Assembly (NCBI GenBank): GCA_963771735.1
Contig: CAVYUN010000002.1
Span: forward strand, 868,001-932,000
Direction of reading: 5' to 3'
Origin: 66-474 sp963771735
GTDB lineage: Bacteria; Pseudomonadota; Gammaproteobacteria; Xanthomonadales; Rhodanobacteraceae
Length of the DNA stretch: 64,000 bases
Shown here: piece after piece, positions 10,724 to 20,307 of the stretch
Numbering within the stretch: position 1 is the stretch's first letter
Layout: every line of letters begins with the position of its first letter
Position numbers and translations under genes: made by a program
Notes under the pieces: generated by a model
The model's input: only the letters and a program-made list of their open reading frames with translations
Database searches by the model: none
What the model was told of the DNA's origin: nothing

Positions 10724-11167
10724 TCAACGGGTGGCCAGGCGCCGGATGGCTGCATCCAGCGCGTAGCGGTAACTGTCGGCGCCGAAGCCGGCGACCACGC
10801 CGACTGCGAGGTCGGAAAAAAAGGACTGGCGGCGAAAAGGTTCGCGCGCATGCGGATTGGACAGATGCACCTCGATGAACGGAATCGAGACTGCGACCAG
10901 CGCATCGCGCAGTGCCACCGAGGTATGGGTGAAGGCGGCCGGGTTGATCAGGATGAAAGCGGTCCCGTCCGGTTTCGCCGCCTGCACGCGGGCAACCAGC
11001 TCGTGTTCGGCATTGGACTGGAAGCACGCCAGCGCATGACCGGCCGCTTCGGCCTGCGTGGCCAGGGCTGCGTCGATCTCGGCGAGCGTTGCTTCACCGT
11101 ACACTTCTGGTTCGCGTTCGCCGAGCAGGTTGAGGTTGGGACCGTGGAGGACCAGGATCTGCGCCAC
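10724..11167 (-). CDS. aroQ: type II 3-dehydroquinate dehydratase
   Basis: Third step of the shikimate pathway. The family hallmark LVLHGPNLNLLGxREP is present. So are the catalytic-loop Tyr (EVYG), the QSNAEHELV segment and the substrate-binding block EVHLSNPHAREPFR. GTG 11167 gives 147 residues and a family-like N-terminus (VAQILVLHG). An upstream in-frame ATG at 11221 would add 18 residues unlike the family. Neither start has a strong Shine-Dalgarno sequence, so the choice rests on length. It heads the aroQ-accBC-prmA run. The 255 bases upstream, to tlpA, show no gene. Confidence 0.93.
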   Translation of the reverse strand: MAQILVLHGPNLNLLGEREPEVYGEATLAEIDAALATQAEAAGHALACFQSNAEHELVARVQAAKPDGTAFILINPAAFTHTSVALRDALVAVSIPFIEVHLSNPHAREPFRRQSFFSDLAVGVVAGFGADSYRYALDAAIRRLATR

Positions 11168-11422
11168 GTTCGAAAGGGTTTGCGGCCGGCCGGCCGGGAG
11201 CCGCGAAGTCTGAACTGTCATTCACGCTTTGTCCAGCGTTAGCGCATGGTTCGCTGGAGATGGGCGACAATCGTCACATGTTGGGTGCTCGCGTGTGTGA
11301 GCGGAGCGTCGGCCATGAGGACAAGGTACACCCCCATCCGGGCCGCGCCATCCCCGGCGGGACCGCGCGTCCGGCTTTCGGCGACGGCGCGATTTCGGCG
11401 GCAGCATGCCGCACCCAACCGG

Positions 11423-11980
11423 TCAGGACTTGGCGTGCGCCAGCCATTGCTCGAGCACGGCAGGATCGAGCGCCCCCAGCTTGGTGCCGAGGATGCGCCC
11501 ATCACGGCCGATCAGCACGCTGTAGGGCAAAAGACCCGCCGTGTCGCCGAACACGGTGGTCGGCACCGGATCGGCATCGATTCCGATCAGGACGGGGTAG
11601 CCGACAGGCACATGCGTAAGGAATGCGGCCGCCGATTGCGGTTGGTCCATCGCGACGCCGACCACCTGCAGGCCGTCGCCTGCATGCTGGCGCTGGAACC
11701 TCGCCAGCATCGGCATCTCCTGCCGGCATGGCTGGCACCAGGTTGCCCAGAAATTCAGCAACAGGATCTTGCCGTGCCATCTCGCGAGCGTAGTGGTTTT
11801 CCCGTGCAGGTCAGGCAAGGCGTACGCTCCGGCCTGATCGCCGATCGCGAGTGTCTGGATGCCTGCAGGCGCCGCCGGCTGCGGTGGTGGCTGGTTCATC
11901 CAGCGATTCTGCAGCCACCAGCCGCCGAAAGCGGCCACGCAAGCCAGCACGAGGATCACGACGGTACGACGATCCATCAT
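11423..11980 (-). CDS. TlpA-like membrane-anchored thioredoxin
   Basis: 185 residues. An N-terminal membrane anchor or signal (TVVILVLACVAAFGGWWL) precedes a Pro-rich spacer and a thioredoxin fold with the active site WCQPC in NFWATWCQPCRQEMP. A second family feature, PYSVLIGRDGRI, supplies the region of the cis-Pro loop. It should be a periplasm-facing reductase of the TlpA/ResA type. Its ATG overlaps the dsbD stop by 4 bases, so it is translationally coupled to dsbD. This fits DsbD feeding electrons to it for cytochrome c maturation or disulfide reduction (inferred). Confidence 0.9.
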   Translation of the reverse strand: MMDRRTVVILVLACVAAFGGWWLQNRWMNQPPPQPAAPAGIQTLAIGDQAGAYALPDLHGKTTTLARWHGKILLLNFWATWCQPCRQEMPMLARFQRQHAGDGLQVVGVAMDQPQSAAAFLTHVPVGYPVLIGIDADPVPTTVFGDTAGLLPYSVLIGRDGRILGTKLGALDPAVLEQWLAHAKS

Positions 11981-13809
11981 CGTGTGGCGGATTCCAGTGC
12001 CTGGCGCACGAGCGAGGCAGTCAACACCGTCGGCAATGCGCGGCCCGCGCCGTGGCCGCGCGGATACACCACATACAAAGGCACGCCTGGCGAGTGGAAT
12101 TTTTCCAGATACGCGCCGATCTTCGGATCAACGTCGGTCCAGTCGCCTTTCATGTAGACGGCGCCGGTGCGGTGCAACAGATCGCGAAAGGCGTGCGTGT
12201 CCAGCACCGCGTATTCATTAGCCTTGCAGGTGACGCACCAGTCGGCGCCGATGTCCACGAACACCGGCGTGCCTTCGGCTCGCAACGATTGCAGTTTCGC
12301 GGTGCTGAAAGCCACGGCATCGCGGCTCAAGGTGGTGGTCCTGGCCGCTGGCGCCAGGCGCGTTATGCCGTAAAGCGGAATCAACGCGGCCAGCACAAAC
12401 ACGACCGTGAGGGCGTGGCCGAACTTGCGGTCCGCGTCACTTCGTGCATGCCACCATGCCGCGGCAGCCAGCAGCACCATCGCGATCAGCACCAGAGCCA
12501 TGGCGTCGGCGCCACGCTGGTTGGCCAGCACCCACACCAGCCACACCGCCGACAGATACATTGGAAACGCGAGCACCTGCTTCAGCGTTTCCATCCAGCG
12601 CCCCGGTTTCGGCAGCAGACGCGCCAGTGCCGGGACCATGCCGACCAGGGTCAGCGGCAACGCCAAGCCTACGCCCAGCGCCAGCATCACGCACATGGCT
12701 TGCGCGGCCGGCGCGACCAGGGCATAGGCCAGCGCGGCACCCATGAAAGGGGCGGTGCACGGGCTTGCCACCACCACCGCCAGCACCCCGGTGAAGAAAT
12801 GCCCCGCCGCGCCGCCGCGCCGGGTCAGCCCCGCGCCGAGATTGCCCAGCCCAGCGCCGAAATGCACCACCCCGGACATCGACAAGCCGACCACGAACAG
12901 CACGCACGCCAGTACCGCCACGATCACGGGTTGCTGCAACTGGGTGCCCCAGCCGACCGCTTGCCCGGCGCCGCGCAAGGTGAGGATGGTCAGCCCGATT
13001 GCGAGGAACGTGCCGATCACGCCTGCGGCATAGGCCAGCGCGTGCGCGCGGGCCTTGGCGCGCGATTCGCCGCTCTCCAGCACGCCGACCGCCTTGATTG
13101 CCAGCACCGGCAGCACGCATGGCATCAGATTGAGGATCAGGCCGCCGATCAGGGCCAGCAACACGGCGAAAGCGAGGCCGATGTCGGCCAAGCCGGTCGC
13201 GTTCGGCGCCCTCGAGTTCGCACCGGGCGAAGGTTGCGGACTCGTGGTTGCCGCGCTCAGCGATGCGGTGATTGGATTGCGTGGCGGCGCACTGCCACTG
13301 GAAGCATGCGCGGCACCCGTCGCCGCGATCGGACCGCCGCCGGAGGTCGGCAGCGTGAAAGTCTGGGTATTCGGCGGATAACAGATCTTGGGTGTGACCT
13401 CGTGGCAACCCTGGTAGGTGACCGACACCTGCAAACTCGCCGGTGTGGCCCCTGTCGCCGTGTAGGGCAGCGAACCGTCCACCGAGTCGTGGTAGATCGC
13501 CATGGCCCCGAGGTAGGGATCGTGTTCGATCTTGCCGGGCGGAAGCGCGAGCGCACCGGCCCGGATGCCGGGGGTCAGGATCTTGGCGTGGATGCGCTCG
13601 CGATACAGGTAATAGTGCGGCGCGATATCGAAGTGCAGCGCGATGTTGCCGGGCTTGTCGATGGTGGCCTTGAGGACAAACGCCTGCGTGACCGGCAACA
13701 GGTTCTCGCCGGGACTCGCGTTTTGCGCATACACGCCCGTGGCCGACGCCAAAAGCGCAAGCAACAGCATAAATCGTGCGAGGGAATGACGGCAGAAGGA
13801 CATTGCCAT
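11977..13809 (-). CDS. dsbD: thiol:disulfide interchange protein DsbD
   Basis: About 610 residues, the usual DsbD length. A signal peptide (SLARFMLLLALLASATGVYA) leads to a periplasmic alpha domain with its Cys pair (YQGCHEV...KICYPP). A membrane domain of roughly eight helices follows, with Cys in LMPCVLPVLAIK and SPCTAPFMG. The C-terminal gamma thioredoxin domain has WCVTCK. Electrons pass from cytosolic thioredoxin through the membrane domain to periplasmic partners. In-frame ATGs occur at 13839, 13809 and 13803; the signal peptide favours 13809 or 13803. It overlaps the following TlpA-like gene. Confidence 0.94.
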   Translation of the reverse strand: MAMSFCRHSLARFMLLLALLASATGVYAQNASPGENLLPVTQAFVLKATIDKPGNIALHFDIAPHYYLYRERIHAKILTPGIRAGALALPPGKIEHDPYLGAMAIYHDSVDGSLPYTATGATPASLQVSVTYQGCHEVTPKICYPPNTQTFTLPTSGGGPIAATGAAHASSGSAPPRNPITASLSAATTSPQPSPGANSRAPNATGLADIGLAFAVLLALIGGLILNLMPCVLPVLAIKAVGVLESGESRAKARAHALAYAAGVIGTFLAIGLTILTLRGAGQAVGWGTQLQQPVIVAVLACVLFVVGLSMSGVVHFGAGLGNLGAGLTRRGGAAGHFFTGVLAVVVASPCTAPFMGAALAYALVAPAAQAMCVMLALGVGLALPLTLVGMVPALARLLPKPGRWMETLKQVLAFPMYLSAVWLVWVLANQRGADAMALVLIAMVLLAAAAWWHARSDADRKFGHALTVVFVLAALIPLYGITRLAPAARTTTLSRDAVAFSTAKLQSLRAEGTPVFVDIGADWCVTCKANEYAVLDTHAFRDLLHRTGAVYMKGDWTDVDPKIGAYLEKFHSPGVPLYVVYPRGHGAGRALPTVLTASLVRQALESATR

Positions 13810-13962
13810 GACTGCAAGGTTGGGACTGACGCCAGCCATTCTCGCTTGCCGGAGGTCTTGCGAGTTGAACTGCGCCGCGAAGCGGCGTCAGCTCGAACGA
13901 GCCCGGGGCGCCTTGACGGAATTCTCGCAGGCCCTCGCGGCAAAGGCCAGCCGCGGGCAGCT

Positions 13963-14286
13963 TCAGGAGGAGGTTTGGCCGTGCAGCCAGTCGAGATATG
14001 CGGGCAGGCCGTCGACGATGTCCAATGCGATCGACTCCGCCACCTCGTGAGGATGCAAGTCGACCAACCGCTCGCGCAACGCATCGAAGCGTTCGCGGGT
14101 GGTCTTGATGACCAACAGTACTTCGGTGTCGTCGTGGATCTGCCCCTGCCAGCGATACGTCGACGTGACGCCGGGCACCCGGTTCACGCAGGCGGCCAGC
14201 CGCTCCGCGACCAGCGTGCGGGCGATGCGGGCCGCCGTTTCGGCATCCGGGCAAGTGGACAGGCAAAGCAGGGCAGTCATAGGCAT
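13963..14286 (-). CDS. cutA: divalent-cation tolerance protein CutA
   Basis: 107 residues, typical of the trimeric CutA1 family. Conserved blocks are RTLVAERLAACVN, the STYRWQGQIHDDTEVLLVIKT stretch, and HPHEVAESIALDI near the C-terminus. CutA has been linked to copper tolerance in E. coli, but its molecular role is still unsettled. It lies upstream of dsbD on the same strand, with a 150-base gap; the cutA-dsbD neighbourhood is common in enterobacteria too. It is divergent from groES, with 265 bases between the starts. Confidence 0.95.
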   Translation of the reverse strand: MPMTALLCLSTCPDAETAARIARTLVAERLAACVNRVPGVTSTYRWQGQIHDDTEVLLVIKTTRERFDALRERLVDLHPHEVAESIALDIVDGLPAYLDWLHGQTSS

Positions 14287-14454
14287 TGGGACCGGGTTCG
14301 CGCTTGGGGCATCCTAGCAACGCCGGGGTGCCGGCGAAGTCCGGCGTTCGTTGCCCCCCGTCCTTGACCGGGTTGTTCGGAGCCACCTTGGCCCCGGAAA
14401 CGACCGCCCCGCCGGATGCCCGGACCGCGCGGCAAAAAAACCTCGGCCGGGCTC

Positions 14455-14482
14455 TTGAAACCCTTCCTTTCGGACTTACAAT
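14455..14482 (+). promoter_or_regulatory. groE promoter, sigma70-like
   Basis: TTGAAA (14455-14460), a 16-base spacer, then TACAAT (14477-14482). Its -10 hexamer touches the first base of the CIRCE operator, so a repressor bound there would block polymerase. The start site would fall inside the CIRCE repeat. Confidence 0.75.
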
Positions 14483-14508
14483 TAGCACTCGTCGTTGTTG
14501 AGTGCTAA
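14482..14508 (+). promoter_or_regulatory. CIRCE operator (HrcA binding site)
   Basis: A perfect inverted repeat, TTAGCACTC (14482-14490), nine-base spacer, GAGTGCTAA (14500-14508). This is the consensus CIRCE element bound by the heat-shock repressor HrcA. It directly follows the -10 box and lies 43 bases before the groES start. No hrcA is present in the window, so the repressor must be elsewhere in the genome. Confidence 0.96.
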
Positions 14509-14551
14509 CAACGCCAACCCCATTCCTTTCCCAAACGCAGCTGGAGTCGTT

Positions 14552-14842
14552 ATGAAGCTTCGTCCCTTGCACGACCGCGTCATCATCAAGCGCCTCGAGG
14601 CGGAAACCAAGTCCGCCGGCGGCATCGTCATCCCCGACACCGCGACCGAAAAGCCGATCAAGGGCGAAGTGGTCGCCGTGGGCACCGGCAAGATCCTCGA
14701 CGACGGCAAGGTCCGTCCGATGGGCGTCAAGGCCGGCGAGAAAGTTTTGTTCGGCAAGTATTCGGGCACCGAGGTCAAGGTCGATGGCGAGGAACTGCTC
14801 GTCATGCGCGAAGAAGATCTCATGGCGATCATTGAAGGCTGA
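14552..14842 (+). CDS. groES: co-chaperonin GroES
   Basis: 96 residues from ATG 14552, preceded by GGAG (14543-14546). It begins with the standard KLRPLHDRVIIKR. It includes the mobile loop (SAGGIVIPDTATEKP) that docks on GroEL and the YSGTEVKVDGEELLVMREEDLMAIIE C-terminal half. As a heptameric lid it caps GroEL during folding. It is first in the groE operon and heat-regulated through CIRCE. Confidence 0.98.
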   Translation: MKLRPLHDRVIIKRLEAETKSAGGIVIPDTATEKPIKGEVVAVGTGKILDDGKVRPMGVKAGEKVLFGKYSGTEVKVDGEELLVMREEDLMAIIEG

Positions 14843-14865
14843 TCGAAGCCCTACGAATTCCCAAC

Positions 14866-14931
14866 CGTCATCCCGGCGCAGGCCGGGACCCGGTCAAACC
14901 CGCTGGATGCCGGCCTTCGCCGGCATGACGA
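14866..14931. repeat. REP-like inverted repeat between groES and groEL
   Basis: The left arm (14866-14895) has core CGTCATCCCGGCGCAGGCC. The right arm (14902-14931) has GGATGCCGGCCTTCGCCGG followed by CATGACGA. The arms are imperfect reverse complements, and each also forms its own small GC hairpin. Related arms occur at 28898, 37104, 40019 and 43103. Its position inside the groESL operon could affect mRNA stability or the GroES:GroEL ratio (inference). Confidence 0.85.
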
Positions 14932-14961
14932 TCAACAGCAAAGTCTTACAGGAACAATCCC

Positions 14962-16617
<1,656 letters not shown>

Positions 16618-16709
16618 TGTCTCGGACGCAAAATCGTCCCTGATTTTGCTTCCGGTCACGGCGGTGCTTCCTGCGCCGCCGCAGAGACAAAAGCCCAAAG
16701 CGTCAAAGC

Positions 16710-16740
16710 AAAGCCCCGCGAGCGATCGCGGGGCTTTGTT
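16710..16740 (+). terminator. Rho-independent terminator of groESL
   Basis: A perfect 12-bp stem, AAAGCCCCGCGA (16710-16721) with TCGCGGGGCTTT (16726-16737), closed by a GCGA (GNRA-type) tetraloop and followed by GTTGTT. It ends the groE transcript, and the A-rich other side means it may also stop readthrough from the right. Confidence 0.9.
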
Positions 16741-16993
16741 GTTCGCATGGTCCCGCTGCTATCCAAGCGCGGGGATCGTGATTTTCGAAAGCCTGTGCGC
16801 GAACCGCGCTGGCGTGTGCGCCGGCGCATCCGAAGTGCACGTTGCTGAACGCCATGGTGGTTGGCATTCGGTTGAACTTGGTCAATCACGTCGAGGAGCT
16901 GACGCACCGTGAGATGCGTGCGCCGCTCGTGGCCAAGCTGGGGCCGAATTACCCGATGCCGTTCGTGGTGTCGAGCACGAGGCCAGTCGCGCA
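16741..16993. other. 253-base stretch without a supported gene
   Basis: Between the groE terminator and the small Cys-rich gene. It holds one 50-codon plus-strand open frame (16854-17006, beginning MVVGIRLNLVNHVEELTHRE). It overlaps the end of the Cys-rich gene on the other strand and has no ribosome binding site. I do not recognise it; it may be a gene remnant or chance. Confidence 0.4.
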
Positions 16994-17206
16994 TCAACGG
17001 CGCTGATCGTGGCACGCCGCCGGGGACAGCTGGCGCGATGGGCACGGCACCGAACCATACGAGCAGGACACGCAGCAGTCGTCGGGTTGTGGACGCAGCA
17101 GCGCGCCGCAAGCCGGGTAGTTCCAGAAGAACAGGCAGGCATCGGTCGGCATCCGTTCGGCCTGTGCGTGGCCGCAATGCGGGCAGGTCAGCACGGAGTC
17201 GAGCAC
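16994..17206 (-). CDS. small Cys-rich protein of the GDCCVFCSYG type
   Basis: 70 residues with nine Cys. An N-terminal CPHC (8-11) is followed by single Cys at 24 and 33, then the hallmark DDCCVSCSYGSVPCP (Cys 44, 45, 48 and 55). This matches a small conserved family (GDCCVFCSYGSVPCPPIQ) that I have seen near heavy-metal genes. It probably binds a metal through a zinc ribbon plus the CCxxC cluster. It starts 23 bases after the sigma-factor stop, so it looks like the last gene of the bufferin operon. The function is inferred only from its Cys content and neighbours. Confidence 0.85.
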   Translation of the reverse strand: MLDSVLTCPHCGHAQAERMPTDACLFFWNYPACGALLRPQPDDCCVSCSYGSVPCPSRQLSPAACHDQRR

Positions 17207-17229
17207 GGGATCGGCGTACGTCGTCGCGT

Positions 17230-17739
17230 TCAGTCCCGCAGGTACTCGCGGATCATCTCGCGTCCGCGATGGATGCGGCTCTTGACCGCTTCGCGGGTCA
17301 GGCGCAACGTGTTCGCGATTTCGGTGATCGAGTATTCCTCGAAATCGCGCAGCACGATCGCTTCGCGATATTTGTCCGGCAGCGACTGGATCGCGGCGGC
17401 CAGGTCGATGCGCAGTCCGGGCGTGGTGTAGTACGCGAACATCGGATTGTCGTCATCCGGCAGTTCGACCTGCCCACGCATCCTGCGCATCAGCCGTTGG
17501 CACTCGTGGCGCACGATCGAGAACACCCAGGCCGTATAGGAGCCCACGGTGCGCAGTGCGCCGATCCGCCGATACACCTGCAGCAGGCTTTCCTGTACCG
17601 CGTCGTCGGCGTCCGCGGCCGAGGCGCACTGGCTGGCGGCGATGCGTTTCAGGTCCGGCTGGCTGGATTCCAGCAGGCGCACGAGGGCGCGCTGGTCGCC
17701 TTCGCGCGCGGCTTCGATGAGGCTGGAATCGTTGGGCAT
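17230..17739 (-). CDS. ECF-type RNA polymerase sigma factor
   Basis: 169 residues from ATG 17739. Region 2 has DADDAVQESLLQVYRRI, which binds core polymerase and melts the -10. Region 4 has SLPDKYREAIVLRDFEEYSITEIANTL followed by REAVKSRIHRGREMIREYL, the -35-binding helix-turn-helix. It lies 29 bases after doxX, within the bufABC-doxX operon. In Caulobacter, the related sigma-F controls bufferin operons and is paired with the anti-sigma NrsF. No anti-sigma gene is present next to this one. It likely activates its own operon through the promoter at 20308-20333 (inference). Confidence 0.92.
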   Translation of the reverse strand: MPNDSSLIEAAREGDQRALVRLLESSQPDLKRIAASQCASAADADDAVQESLLQVYRRIGALRTVGSYTAWVFSIVRHECQRLMRRMRGQVELPDDDNPMFAYYTTPGLRIDLAAAIQSLPDKYREAIVLRDFEEYSITEIANTLRLTREAVKSRIHRGREMIREYLRD

Positions 17740-17768
17740 GAGGTGTCGAGCGATCGTTGCGGGCGAGC

Positions 17769-18290
17769 TTACGCCGCGTGTGTTCCGGAATCGTGAATCG
17801 TGGCGTTGCGCCCACGGACGAAACGTATCCACAGGCCGTCAAGCGACAGCGCGCCCGGTCCCCACGCTATCACCGCCATCAGCATCAGGCCCCAGACCTT
17901 GTGGTCGGCGAACTCCGAGGTACCGAGCAGCCCGTGCCAGAAGCCGTGCGGCCACAGCGCGGGAAACGACGTGAATGCGATGATGTTGTAGACAAACAGG
18001 AACAGCGCGAACGGCCGGCCAAGCAGGCCGAGGCCCACGAACCACGGCACGATCAGTTCGATCCAGGTACCGAGCCCGGCGGCGATATCGGGCGCGAGCA
18101 CCGGCACGTGGTACATGTTCTCGAAGAGGAAGCGCGTGCCCGCGGGATCGGCGATCTTGACCAGCCCTGCCTGCCAGAATGCCAACGCGACCCACACGCG
18201 CATGCACAGCAGCGTGACCGGGCCGAGCCATGCCGAGAGTCTGTCGGTGGCGCGGGCGTAGCAGCCATTGACGCTGGAGATCATCGACAT
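17769..18290 (-). CDS. DoxX family membrane protein
   Basis: 173 residues from ATG 18290, with four predicted helices (VTLLCMRVWVALAFWQAGLV; LGTWIELIVPWFVGLGLL; PFALFLFVYNIIAFTSFP; VWGLMLMAVIAWGPGALSL). The KIADPAGTRFLFE segment after helix 1 is typical of DoxX proteins in bufferin operons. The start overlaps the bufC stop by 10 bases, so translation is coupled. DoxX proteins are thought to act in redox or electron transfer at the membrane; here the role alongside the MNIO enzyme is unproven. Confidence 0.92.
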   Translation of the reverse strand: MSMISSVNGCYARATDRLSAWLGPVTLLCMRVWVALAFWQAGLVKIADPAGTRFLFENMYHVPVLAPDIAAGLGTWIELIVPWFVGLGLLGRPFALFLFVYNIIAFTSFPALWPHGFWHGLLGTSEFADHKVWGLMLMAVIAWGPGALSLDGLWIRFVRGRNATIHDSGTHAA

Positions 18291-19087
18291 GTCACAGGTT
18301 CCTTGCGGATTTCGAGTTGCGGGGTGATGGCGGTGGCCACGCGGTGCCTGGTCAGGCTGGCGAGACAGTCCGCGAGATCGAAGCCCGGATCGCGTGTCCG
18401 CGCTTTCGCGCCGGCGGTATCCGTCGTGTCGCCGTGCGCGAGTGCCGCGATGCAGGCGAAACTCGCGTCGTCCAGCGGCGCCATCGCGACTTCGCCGTCC
18501 TCGCGCCACAGCATCACGTTCTCGCCGGTGCCGTCCAGCGTCAGGCCTTCGGACGTCGGCTGAAGCGCGTAACGCCAGATCGTCAACACCTGGTGCCGGC
18601 TGGCCAGCAGGCGCAGGCTCGGAAGCAAATCGATGCGTACCGATCGGAAGGCTCCGTCGCGGCATCGCGCGAAAGCTTCCAGCGTTGCCGGGGTGGCGTC
18701 CGCCGCCAGCGCGCTTTCCTGCCGCAGCCATTCCAGCCGTGCGACGTCCGGCAGATACGCGAGGGCGTCCGTCGCCGGGAGTGATTCCAGATATTCCGCG
18801 AAGCCGTCGCCGAATGCTTGCAGGTTGCCGGAACGCGACGGATGCGCGCGCCGGTAAGCCAGCGCGGTTTGCTCGAAGAAGTCTTCGCCAACCAGCGCCA
18901 GCACCGCCGGGTAGCTGGTGCGCAGGGCTGCGGTGTGGATCGCCTCGCTGCTGTGGCGGTAGATGCGCAGGCGCGCGGCGGGTGCCAGTCCGTTGCCGGC
19001 CACGAACCCGGGGTCGTCGCCGGGAGCAGCGTACAGTTCGGCGAGAAATTGCCGCTGCAGTTCAGGCAGCGTGGGCGTGGCGTGCAT
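18281..19087 (-). CDS. bufC: BufC-like DNA-binding-domain (DUF2063) protein
   Basis: 268 residues. The N-terminal DUF2063 domain opens LPELQRQFLAELYAA and has the family block RLRIYRHSSEAIHTAALRTSYPAVLALVGEDFF. The C-terminal part is a beta-rich extension. In bufferin and related systems this protein is the partner of the DUF692 enzyme and is thought to bring it the precursor peptide. It starts inside the end of bufB (26-base overlap) and ends inside the start of doxX. Despite the Pfam label, no DNA-binding role is shown. Confidence 0.93.
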   Translation of the reverse strand: MHATPTLPELQRQFLAELYAAPGDDPGFVAGNGLAPAARLRIYRHSSEAIHTAALRTSYPAVLALVGEDFFEQTALAYRRAHPSRSGNLQAFGDGFAEYLESLPATDALAYLPDVARLEWLRQESALAADATPATLEAFARCRDGAFRSVRIDLLPSLRLLASRHQVLTIWRYALQPTSEGLTLDGTGENVMLWREDGEVAMAPLDDASFACIAALAHGDTTDTAGAKARTRDPGFDLADCLASLTRHRVATAITPQLEIRKEPVTCR

Positions 19088-19928
19088 CGAGCACCTCCTG
19101 GGCGCGGGCGGCTTCGTCCAGAAGCACTTCCAGTTCCGGGAGGTCCTGATCCCATTCGATCAGGGTCGGCACCGGTCCGAACAGTTCGATGGCATCGGCG
19201 TACAGCTGCCACACCGCGTCATCCACGCGCCGGTTGTGCGAATCGATCAGCAGCGGCACCGGCAGGCCGTGCTTGCGGGTGAAACCGGCCAGATGGATTT
19301 CCTCGACCGCCGTGCGCGGCAACGCGCGCAGGTACGTGCGCGGATCGAAATCGTGGTTGACGCTGTTGACGTGGATGTTGTTGACGTCGCACAGCAGGCC
19401 GCAGCCGCTCTTGCGCACCGCTTCGGCGACGAAGTCCCATTCGGTGTAGTCGCCGCCCTCGAAGCGCAGGTAGGTCGAAATGTTCTCGACCAGAATTTCG
19501 CGCCCAAGCGCGTCCTGCACCTGCCCGATCCGGGACACCATCAGCCGGAGCGCTTCTTGCGTGAACGGCAACGGCAACAGATCGTTGCCGTGCCGGCCGC
19601 CGATCGCGCCCCAGCACAGATGCTCCGATACCAGTGCGGGCTGATAACGATCGACGACTTCGTGCAAGCGGCGAAGATGTGCGGCATTCAATTCATCGGC
19701 CGAACCGAGCGACAGTCCGACGCCGTGCAGGCTGAGCGGGTAGTCCCGCCGGATCCGATCCAGTGCGTCGTGGAACGAACCGCCCGCGGCGAACAGGTTT
19801 TCACTGTGGGTTTCCAGCCATGCGATGCGTGGCCGCTCGGCCAGCACCCGGGCGACATGCGGCGCGCGCAATCCGATGCCGGCCGCAGCCGGCATCGGTC
19901 GCACGCCCGTGGCGGTTTGATGCGTCAC
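19062..19928 (-). CDS. bufB: BufB-like MNIO (DUF692) peptide-modifying oxidase
   Basis: 288 residues, a TIM-barrel DUF692 enzyme of the multinuclear non-heme iron oxidase group. In characterised members these act on Cys residues of RiPP precursors; the bufferin enzyme makes thiooxazoles. Candidate metal ligands are visible in the expected order: His68 (SLHGVGLS), Glu102/His103 (SEHLCW), Glu148/Asn149 (VENIS), Asp181 with Asn184 and His186 (CDVNNIHVN), His212 (IHLAGF), His231 (DSHNRRV), Glu258/Asp260 (IEWD). It follows bufA after 10 bases. The substrate is almost certainly that peptide. Confidence 0.95.
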   Translation of the reverse strand: MTHQTATGVRPMPAAAGIGLRAPHVARVLAERPRIAWLETHSENLFAAGGSFHDALDRIRRDYPLSLHGVGLSLGSADELNAAHLRRLHEVVDRYQPALVSEHLCWGAIGGRHGNDLLPLPFTQEALRLMVSRIGQVQDALGREILVENISTYLRFEGGDYTEWDFVAEAVRKSGCGLLCDVNNIHVNSVNHDFDPRTYLRALPRTAVEEIHLAGFTRKHGLPVPLLIDSHNRRVDDAVWQLYADAIELFGPVPTLIEWDQDLPELEVLLDEAARAQEVLDARHAHAA

Positions 19929-19938
19929 GGGAAGCGGC

Positions 19939-20256
19939 TCACGCGGCCTTCAGGCTGCCGCCCGCGATCTTGGTGCATACGCCGGCCGGCACGGCGACGA
20001 ACGCGTTCGGATCGCGTGCCTTGGAATCCTGCCCGGCGCAGGAATGGCCCGGCGACACGCAATCGTTCTTGTAGGCGGCGTTGATGCCGTAGCAGGGGAC
20101 GTATTTGTCCTTCTTCATCATCTGTTCCGTTTTCATCTTGGCCATGCTGCCGGACATCGGCATGGACGATTGCGCCATCGCCACCGAGGCGGCGGAGGCC
20201 AGGCCGAGGGTGACGGCACAGGCGAGGGCGGACTTGAGGATTTGCGAGTGATTCAT
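19939..20256 (-). CDS. bufA: bufferin-type precursor peptide (DUF2282)
   Basis: 105 residues from ATG 20256, with GGAG seven bases upstream. A Sec signal peptide (ILKSALACAVTLGLASAASVAMA) would leave a mature peptide of about 76 residues. That part starts Met/Ser/Lys-rich and then carries four Cys at 55, 66, 73 and 94, in the family arrangement PCYGINA, KNDC, GHSCAGQ and PAGVCTKI. DUF2282 peptides are the substrates of DUF692 enzymes. In Caulobacter the modified product is secreted to the periplasm and binds copper. The Met-rich stretch (SSMPMSGSMAKMKTEQMM) may add metal ligands, which is inferred. Confidence 0.95.
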   Translation of the reverse strand: MNHSQILKSALACAVTLGLASAASVAMAQSSMPMSGSMAKMKTEQMMKKDKYVPCYGINAAYKNDCVSPGHSCAGQDSKARDPNAFVAVPAGVCTKIAGGSLKAA

Positions 20257-20307
20257 GGAATATCTCCGTGGAATGGGTGAACGCCGGATCGGTTCCGGTA
20301 TCTCGAA

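Noticed and set aside
16854..17006. 50-codon plus-strand frame near the groE terminator
   Set aside because: No ribosome binding site, no family match, and its end overlaps the convincing Cys-rich gene on the other strand. Kept only as a note.
17769..18731. 320-codon version of doxX
   Set aside because: The extra N-terminal 147 residues are off-frame bufC. The ATG at 18290 gives the standard DoxX size.
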